Part shown: positions 58,792 to 64,000 of the stretch, piece after piece
Position numbering within the stretch: the stretch's first letter is position 1
Layout of the letters: every line of letters begins with the position of its first letter
From: Mucilaginibacter sp. Bleaf8
GTDB lineage: Bacteria; Bacteroidota; Bacteroidia; Sphingobacteriales; Sphingobacteriaceae
DNA length: 64,000 nt
Reading direction: 5' to 3'
Assembly: GCF_018390515.1 (NCBI RefSeq)
Contig: NZ_JAHBBK010000004.1
Location: forward strand, 1-64,000
The notes under the pieces: model-generated
What the model saw: only the letters and a program-made list of their open reading frames with translations
Told to the model about the DNA's origin: nothing
Databases searched by the model: none
Position numbers and translations under genes: made by a program

Positions 58792-60375
58792 CTACTCAGC
58801 CGAGTAAACCGTATAATCCTCTGTCAGCGTTAATGTCTTGAAATTTTTATAGCCCGGAAAGCAGCGCATAATTAGTTTATCACGCCCGTGCTCTTCATAA
58901 TCGGATGGTAACACAATGTATAATGGCCCGGCATGGCCGGCATGGGTATAATCTTCAAAATCTATTTTTATGTCTTTGCCAATAGGTTCGAGGGTGATAA
59001 ACCGGTTATGTTCTATTTCCAAACCCAAATCAGCGCTGATGAACACAAATAAGGCGTTATGCTGCTGTTTGTCCTGCTGCATAATATAATTAAGTGTAGG
59101 CTGGTCTATAAACTGTTGGGTAAGGCCCGATGTGCCATGTGCGGCTTCGTCTCTATCATACTCGTATTCATTTTTTAATTTCATCAGGCTGAATACCGTA
59201 ATGCCTGCCCACAGCAATCCAAAGGCAACCTTATAAACAATAAATCTGGTTTGGCTAAGGAGGTAAATAGCACCCGGAATTATCAGTAAACCCACAATTC
59301 TAAAATGTCGGCCTTCGTAAGATATAGCCAGCTGCCGCAAAAAGGCATAGCCAAAAAATAGTACGGAAACTCCATAAAAAACGAGCATTAAAATCTTGTA
59401 ATCGCGCATGGGTACACGTTTTACTACGGCCATAATAAGAGTAATGCTCAGTACCGCCAACAGTAGTAAGATAATGATAGTCCATACTGGGCTAAACATA
59501 GGGCCATCTGGGTGGTAAATCAATCCGTGGGTAATTTCATCAACCGAAAAGCCGGATAACAGTGGCGAGGCCAGCGGAAAGCTCAATGTTTCCCAGGCCA
59601 GCCGCAAGCCGGTATGGTCTGATGAGGTAGGGTTTTGGCCTTTGCTCAGGTAGAAAAAATAAATGCTTGCTACGGATAATAAAGCAGGCGGCGCCATCCA
59701 TAAGCCGTTTTTAATCCACGGCCACCAGCTTTTCTCATAGTAGGACACCCTGATCCATAAGCAAAGCAAACCCGAGGCGTAAATCCACATCATGGATGAT
59801 TTGCAGAAAAATCCAGCCCATCCCGATAGCAGTATAAACAGCAGCATAGGTATGCTGATTTTGCGGAAGCTTAAGCATCCGTACAAAAACCAACCTGCGT
59901 AGGCAAATAGTAACACCTCGCCGCCATTATAAAAAGAGTATGGAATATAAAAGAATTGCTGGCCTACAATAAAAGCCACACTTATGGCTGATACCAGGCG
60001 CGTGAAACCAACCTTTTTAAATAAGGCGTAAAATCCGCCTATGCCTAACAGCTGGCATACGGTAATAGTAATTACGGCTGCCTGTCCTGTATTGGTACCA
60101 AACAAGTTTTTGAAGAAATACGGAGCCAGGTACTGGCCGGGCGACCACCAGGTTAAAAACTCGGCTGTGTTTTTGGCCACGTTTTCCTGGCTGGGACTGA
60201 TCAGTAAATTGAAACCTCCGCCTTTTTCCATACAGCGCATTACCTGAAACCCCCAGCTTGGGTCAGGGAAAATAGATGGCGGCGCCATATAGCTGATGAT
60301 GCCCAGCACAATGGTCCAAATGGCTAAAAGGAATATAATAATGCGGGGAATTAAGGCTTGTTGCTTGCTGATCAT
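58792..60375 (-). CDS. Polytopic membrane protein, possible GT-C-type glycosyltransferase
   Basis: 527 residues, about 11-12 transmembrane segments and a C-terminal soluble domain of about 115 residues. N-terminal segment has DPSWGFQVMRCMEKGGGF after the first helix, a DxxW-like pattern seen in GT39/GT-C dolichol- or undecaprenyl-phosphate-sugar transferases, and WWSPGQYLAPYFFKNLFG follows. Such proteins modify lipid A, teichoic acids or proteins. Assignment is tentative. Confidence 0.6.
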   Translation of the reverse strand: MISKQQALIPRIIIFLLAIWTIVLGIISYMAPPSIFPDPSWGFQVMRCMEKGGGFNLLISPSQENVAKNTAEFLTWWSPGQYLAPYFFKNLFGTNTGQAAVITITVCQLLGIGGFYALFKKVGFTRLVSAISVAFIVGQQFFYIPYSFYNGGEVLLFAYAGWFLYGCLSFRKISIPMLLFILLSGWAGFFCKSSMMWIYASGLLCLWIRVSYYEKSWWPWIKNGLWMAPPALLSVASIYFFYLSKGQNPTSSDHTGLRLAWETLSFPLASPLLSGFSVDEITHGLIYHPDGPMFSPVWTIIILLLLAVLSITLIMAVVKRVPMRDYKILMLVFYGVSVLFFGYAFLRQLAISYEGRHFRIVGLLIIPGAIYLLSQTRFIVYKVAFGLLWAGITVFSLMKLKNEYEYDRDEAAHGTSGLTQQFIDQPTLNYIMQQDKQQHNALFVFISADLGLEIEHNRFITLEPIGKDIKIDFEDYTHAGHAGPLYIVLPSDYEEHGRDKLIMRCFPGYKNFKTLTLTEDYTVYSAE

Positions 60376-60403
60376 AAGTATAAAATCAAATACGCTGAAT
60401 ATG

Positions 60404-60411
60404 CAAAAGTA
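60404..60411 (-). promoter_or_regulatory. Candidate -7 element of the polytopic membrane protein promoter
   Basis: Minus strand TACTTTTG, a TAnnTTTG match, 28 bases before the ATG at 60375. No clear TTTG at -33. Confidence 0.35.
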
Positions 60412-60509
60412 ATCAATCCGTTACAATAGTATCATGCCGGCTTGTTTGATGATGGGCAAGGATGAAATAAAGCTTACAATGAAACCATAAGCAGCCTGTG
60501 TTTTTTATA

Positions 60510-60517
60510 TAGCTTTG
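60510..60517 (+). promoter_or_regulatory. Candidate -7 element of the gap promoter
   Basis: TAGCTTTG, the same octamer as before moaC and modB, 20 bases before the gap ATG. No TTTG at 19 bases; the -33 region is not clear. Confidence 0.4.
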
Positions 60518-60537
60518 CAGTGTAATTAAACGGAATT

Positions 60538-61536
60538 ATGAGGATTGCTATCAATGGATTTGGTCGAATAGGCCGCATCTTTTTACGAAATATATTAGAT
60601 AAAGCCGGTGTTGAAGTAGTGGCCATTAATGATATTACCGATACGCCAACGCTTGCCCATCTTTTTAAGTACGATTCTGTCCATCGCGGTTTTAAAGGCG
60701 AGGTGTATGCCGATGGTAATACACTGGTTGTAAATAACCGCCGCATACAAGTGTTGTCAGAAAATAAACCGGCTAATTTGCCCTGGAAGCAGCTGGAGAT
60801 TGATCTGGTAATTGAGTCGACAGGTAAATTTGCCTCGCTTGAGGGTGGGCAGCAACATTTGGCTGCCGGTGCCAAACAGGTTATTATTTCGGCGCCTGCA
60901 AGTAGCAAAGGCGTGCCTACTGTAGTGCTTGGGGTAAATGATAGTCAGATTGATTTGTGTTCGCCTATACTTTCCAATGCTTCGTGTACCACTAACAATG
61001 TTGCTGCCATGGTAAAGGTGCTTGAAGATAACTGGGGAATTGTGGAAGGTTATATTACCACGGTGCACTCCATGACCGGCGACCAGAACCTGCACGATGC
61101 GCCGCATAAAGATTTGCGTCGCGCCCGTGCAGCATCGGCCTCTATTATTCCAACCACCACCGGGGCAGCTAAAGCTATTACCTCTATATTTCCACATTTG
61201 GATGGTAAACTGGGCGGAGCGGGCATCCGGGTGCCGGTACTGAATGGTTCGCTGACTGATTTTACCTGTACCTTGAAAAAGCCGGCAACCGTTGCTGAAA
61301 TTAATGCTGCTTTTAAGCAGGCAGCCAGTACCGATATGAAAAATATTCTGGAATATACGGAAGACCCCATCGTGTCAACCGATATTCTGGACAATCCGCA
61401 TAGCTGCATTTTTGATGCGCAGCTTACTTCAATAGTAGGTGGTTTGGTTAAGGTAGTGGGCTGGTACGATAACGAAATGGGATATGCCAGCCGGCTGGCC
61501 GACTTGGTAATGCGAATACAAAGCCAGGAGGGCTAA
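60538..61536 (+). CDS. gap: Glyceraldehyde-3-phosphate dehydrogenase (type I)
   Basis: 332 residues. NAD-binding INGFGRIGRIFLRN, catalytic Cys150 in SNASCTTNNVAAM, His in TTVHSMTGDQ, and the substrate-anchoring TTGAAKAI and GWYDNEMGYASRL. The active-site region has SMTGDQNLHD where classical enzymes have SYTxDQxLLD, so erythrose-4-phosphate dehydrogenase activity cannot be ruled out. Oxidises glyceraldehyde-3-phosphate; the next glycolytic enzyme gene, pgk, begins at the window's end. Confidence 0.92.
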   Translation: MRIAINGFGRIGRIFLRNILDKAGVEVVAINDITDTPTLAHLFKYDSVHRGFKGEVYADGNTLVVNNRRIQVLSENKPANLPWKQLEIDLVIESTGKFASLEGGQQHLAAGAKQVIISAPASSKGVPTVVLGVNDSQIDLCSPILSNASCTTNNVAAMVKVLEDNWGIVEGYITTVHSMTGDQNLHDAPHKDLRRARAASASIIPTTTGAAKAITSIFPHLDGKLGGAGIRVPVLNGSLTDFTCTLKKPATVAEINAAFKQAASTDMKNILEYTEDPIVSTDILDNPHSCIFDAQLTSIVGGLVKVVGWYDNEMGYASRLADLVMRIQSQEG

Positions 61537-61543
61537 CCTTCAT

Positions 61544-61583
61544 AAAAAAAATGCAGCACAGATGATGTGCTGCATTTTTTTTT
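61544..61583. terminator. Bidirectional terminator after gap
   Basis: A8TGCAGCACA (61544-61560) and TGTGCTGCAT9 (61566-61583) around loop GATGA. Strong, symmetrical; also ends the converging lipoprotein gene. Confidence 0.85.
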
Positions 61584-61595
61584 ATATGTCATTTC

Positions 61596-62234
61596 TTACA
61601 ATGATGATCCTGTTACATAAACCAGTTTTGCTGTTTGTGCAGCCGGCATAATAGTTTTATCTTCCGAGTAATAAAATGATGAAAATGTTATTACATCATT
61701 TTTGCGGGTTAAAAAGTTGTCGCGGGCAGCTGTGGCCTCCTGTTGGTTTGAATATAGCTGAGCAAATTTAAATTGGCGTTCAATAGTAAGCTTAATTAAG
61801 TTTTTACTATTAACCATCGTATCTTTCTTGGCTTTAATGGTTACATTGTTTAAGTTGTCATCAATCCAGTTGGTAACTGTGATGCCATGAGGGGTAACGG
61901 TAGTGTAGGTAATATCTTTTAATCCCGTCTGGCTAAAATCTTCTTTAAGGTGCAATGCCCAGGAGCTGTCATATTCGGTAGGGTTCACCAGAAGACTAAC
62001 ATTCTCATTATAGGTAAGTACTAAATTATTGCTATTAATCTGCGTAGTTACTATTTGTGCGGGCAATTCATAGCCTACGTTAAATGTAGTGTGGCTGGTG
62101 TTAGGTTGGTTTTGTATGGGATTAGAAATGGCAATATCTTTATCACTTACATTGGGCTTAGCTTCGTTCTCTTTACCACATCCTGATAATGCAGTAATTA
62201 TTACTGCGGCGCTGATTAAATTTTTCATTTTCAC
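61596..62234 (-). CDS. Hypothetical lipoprotein
   Basis: 212 residues with signal peptide and lipobox ITALSGC; Cys about residue 19. The mature part is hydrophilic, rich in Asn/Thr, beta-rich, with no recognised domain. No conserved neighbour; it converges on gap. Unknown function. Confidence 0.65.
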   Translation of the reverse strand: MKMKNLISAAVIITALSGCGKENEAKPNVSDKDIAISNPIQNQPNTSHTTFNVGYELPAQIVTTQINSNNLVLTYNENVSLLVNPTEYDSSWALHLKEDFSQTGLKDITYTTVTPHGITVTNWIDDNLNNVTIKAKKDTMVNSKNLIKLTIERQFKFAQLYSNQQEATAARDNFLTRKNDVITFSSFYYSEDKTIMPAAQTAKLVYVTGSSL

Positions 62235-62395
62235 TATATCTTTACTGGCAGTTGTTTGGCAACCATTGTGCCTTTAATCAGTGATAAAACTCAGCCTAAT
62301 GGGCTCTATACATAAGTCAGATGTGTTTTATTCCTTCAAGAGGTAAGGTTGTCAGATTACCAGGTTCAAAGCAATTACATTAATTGTAAGCCCGA

Positions 62396-62403
62396 TAACT
62401 TTG
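62396..62403 (+). promoter_or_regulatory. Candidate -7 element of the GNAT gene promoter
   Basis: TAACTTTG, exact TAnnTTTG, 35 bases before the ATG at 62439. The -33 box is not obvious. Confidence 0.4.
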
Positions 62404-62438
62404 AGTAAATTCGGGGTAATTATTCTACATATTGAGCA

Positions 62439-62873
62439 ATGGTTAAATTTATTTCGGGGAAAGATGTGCTACCGCTTCGCAATGAAGTATTGAGGGACGG
62501 CCGACTGCAATTACACGAGTGTGTTTTTTCGGGGGACGAACTGGCTGAGAGTTTTCACTTAGGCTATTTTCGTGATGAGCAGCTGGTATGCGTGGCTTCT
62601 TTTCATTCCCAAGATTATAAAGAATATACAGGTCGTGGTTATCAGCTGCGTGGCATGGCTACAGCGCCGGGTTATCAGGGTAAGGGTTTGGGTACCCAAC
62701 TGGTTAATTTCGCTACTGTTTACCTAAAGGGGCAGGGTGCAAACTATATGTGGTGCAATGCCCGTAAGGTAGCCGTAAGCTTTTATCAGAATTCTGGTTT
62801 TGAAGTGATTTCAGACGAGTTTGAGATTTCTGGTATCGGGCCACATTATGTAATGTATTTGAAGATACAATAG
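62439..62873 (+). CDS. GNAT-family N-acetyltransferase
   Basis: 144 residues. Acetyl-CoA motif A: YQLRGMATAPGYQGKGLGTQLVNFA with Q-G-x-G-x-G/A; motif B-like MWCNARKVAVSFYQNSGFEVISDEFEISGIGPHYVMYL. Small-molecule or protein acetyltransferase; substrate unknown. Stand-alone, with terminator shared by the next gene. Confidence 0.9.
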   Translation: MVKFISGKDVLPLRNEVLRDGRLQLHECVFSGDELAESFHLGYFRDEQLVCVASFHSQDYKEYTGRGYQLRGMATAPGYQGKGLGTQLVNFATVYLKGQGANYMWCNARKVAVSFYQNSGFEVISDEFEISGIGPHYVMYLKIQ

Positions 62874-62933
62874 GCTTGTGGTCTAAATCTTTTTATTGAT
62901 ATATCTATAGCCTGAATCAAAAACGTTATATAC

Positions 62934-62966
62934 AAAAAAAGCAACCTCATTGAGGTTGCTTTTTTT
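62934..62966. terminator. Bidirectional terminator after the GNAT gene
   Basis: Stem GCAACCTCA (62941-62949) / TGAGGTTGC (62951-62959), flanked by seven A and seven T, so useful from both sides; also serves the glycine-zipper lipoprotein gene. Confidence 0.85.
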
Positions 62967-62983
62967 ATTTTTTGAACTATAGA

Positions 62984-63526
62984 TTACTGATTTTTCTTTT
63001 GTTTGTGTTCTACAATTTTACCAACACCAAAACCAGCGGCACCACCGGCTACACCACCAATCAGCGCACCTACACCTCTGTTTTTCTTAGTAACTAATGC
63101 ACCTGTCAAAGCACCGGCACCTGCACCAATCAAAGCACCGTTACGTGCGGCGTGGCTTTTCTTTCTGGCTGTAGGGTAATCTGCACTGCTGGCATATCCT
63201 GATGTACCAGTTGATGTTGCCGAGCCAGATGAAGCATATGATCGTCTTGATCTGGATGTGGAAGCATACGATGTATTTGCACGGCGTTTTTCGCGTTCAC
63301 GCTGAGCGCCTACACTTTTCAAGCTGTCTTCATAACGGGCTTTCTTTTCAGCTTTAAAAGCAGCAAGTCCTGCAGTGTCTGCTTTACTGACAGCAGGGCT
63401 GTCTACTTTAGCAACCACAGGAGTAGAAGCCGATGTGTTATTTGCTGATGTGTTTGGGTTAGAATGGCATGCCATTAAACCAACCGATATGCCTGTAACT
63501 ATTAATAAACGCTTTGCCTGTATCAT
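62984..63526 (-). CDS. Glycine-zipper lipoprotein
   Basis: 180 residues, lipobox GLMAC (Cys about 20). A Ser/Thr-rich and basic central stretch (ANTSYASTSRSRRSYASSG) is followed by a glycine zipper (GALIGAGAGALTGALVT and GVGALIGGVAGGAAGFGVGK), typical of YMGG/OmpA-linked surface lipoproteins. Probably sits in the outer membrane; may be involved in envelope stress. No specific function. Confidence 0.8.
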   Translation of the reverse strand: MIQAKRLLIVTGISVGLMACHSNPNTSANNTSASTPVVAKVDSPAVSKADTAGLAAFKAEKKARYEDSLKSVGAQREREKRRANTSYASTSRSRRSYASSGSATSTGTSGYASSADYPTARKKSHAARNGALIGAGAGALTGALVTKKNRGVGALIGGVAGGAAGFGVGKIVEHKQKKNQ

Positions 63527-63582
63527 AATAAATGTTTTTAAGTAGTGTGAATAAATGTATGACTAAAGCAAACAGCAAAAGT

Positions 63583-63590
63583 CAAATATA
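63583..63590 (-). promoter_or_regulatory. Candidate -7 element of the glycine-zipper lipoprotein gene
   Basis: Minus strand TATATTTG, exact TAnnTTTG, 57 bases before the ATG at 63526. A TTGG at 17 bases upstream is a weak -33. Confidence 0.4.
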
Positions 63591-63820
63591 CATTAGCAAT
63601 TAATTTGCCAATTATCAAAAATAAGACTAAAGTGCTCTTTTATAAGCATATACAAATTATGCTGCTTCGTGTTTATTCGTATTGGTGATAATTGATGGTT
63701 GATTATTTCGTACGGATACACGTTTATCTATATTCATTTGTTACCAATCCTTTTTTTATTTGCTTATGTGATGTGGATTTTATTTCTGAATTTGGCAACT
63801 CATTTTTGATGTAGAAACTC

Positions 63821-64000
63821 ATGAAAACAATAGATCAAATCAGTTTTGCCGGAAAGAAAGCCCTGATCAGGGTTGATTTCAATGTTCCGCTGGATAAAGA
63901 CTATACGATTACGGATGATAACCGTATGACGGCGGCTTTGCCTACCATCAACAAAATACTTAACGATGGTGGTGCCGTGATACTGATGTCGCATTTAGGC
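63821..64000 (+). CDS. pgk: Phosphoglycerate kinase, N-terminal part (cut by the window end)
   Basis: 60 codons are visible from the ATG at 63821. They read as a normal PGK start: TIDQISFAGKKALIRVDFNVPLD, then DDNRMTAALPTINKIL and GGAVILMSHLG at the edge. Arg/Asp residues of the substrate site (RVDFNVP) are present. The remainder lies beyond the window. A possible TTTG/TATTTCTG promoter lies at 63759-63788. Same strand as gap but 2.3 kb away with other genes between. Confidence 0.95.
   Translation, partial: MKTIDQISFAGKKALIRVDFNVPLDKDYTITDDNRMTAALPTINKILNDGGAVILMSHLG

Overview
The window looks like a chromosomal segment of a Bacteroidota bacterium, most likely of the Sphingobacteriaceae (Mucilaginibacter/Pedobacter type). 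This is inferred from protein character, from many promoters matching the Bacteroidota consensus TTTG-N19-TAnnTTTG, from weak Shine-Dalgarno use with several TTG/GTG starts, and from the many short intergenic palindromes. There is no sign of phage, insertion sequences or CRISPR. The start is the 3' end of an rRNA operon (5S rRNA); the end cuts into pgk.

Layout. 1-162: 5S rRNA and terminator. 473-4234: three-subunit PaoABC-like molybdenum hydroxylase. 4352-13071: a nearly complete molybdenum cofactor and molybdate uptake island (moaC, a MobB-like/MobA fusion, a secreted molybdopterin-fold protein, modABC, moaD, moaE, moaA, moeB-rhodanese, moeA). 13167-14422: an alpha/beta hydrolase and a DoxX-like protein. 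14649-24132: haem pathway from glutamyl-tRNA (hemA, hemC-hemD fusion, hemB, hemL, hemE, hemJ), interrupted by a two-component system and a TPR membrane protein. 24138-34620: cell-surface polysaccharide locus (glycosyltransferases, acyltransferases, flippase) that encloses a partner-switching signalling module (SpoIIE-type phosphatase, STAS protein, HATPase). 34683-46710, minus strand: the branched-chain amino acid operon ilvD-ilvB-ilvN-ilvC-leuC-leuD-leuB-methyltransferase-leuA-ilvA. Its promoter lies about 240 bases upstream of ilvD, and the leader encodes a short Ile/Leu/Val-rich peptide that overlaps mutually exclusive hairpins. 47131-48972: atpD-atpC. 49183-64000: housekeeping and envelope genes (FadL-like porin, SGNH lipoprotein, DUF2975/HTH pair, quinone oxidoreductase, peroxiredoxin, subtilase, tRNA-Arg, adk, obg, membrane proteins, gap, GNAT, lipoproteins, start of pgk).

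How it fits together. The molybdenum island takes up molybdate and builds the cofactor used by the hydroxylase next to it. The haem genes form one pathway in which an embedded sensor kinase could adjust expression. The ilv/leu operon makes Ile, Val and Leu under a probable attenuation-type leader. The most novel-looking signals are that ilv leader, a palindromic repeat that has become part of the leuC coding sequence, dispersed palindromes in most gaps of the ilv/leu and hem clusters, a degenerate MobB domain fused to MobA, and the partner-switching module inside the polysaccharide locus.
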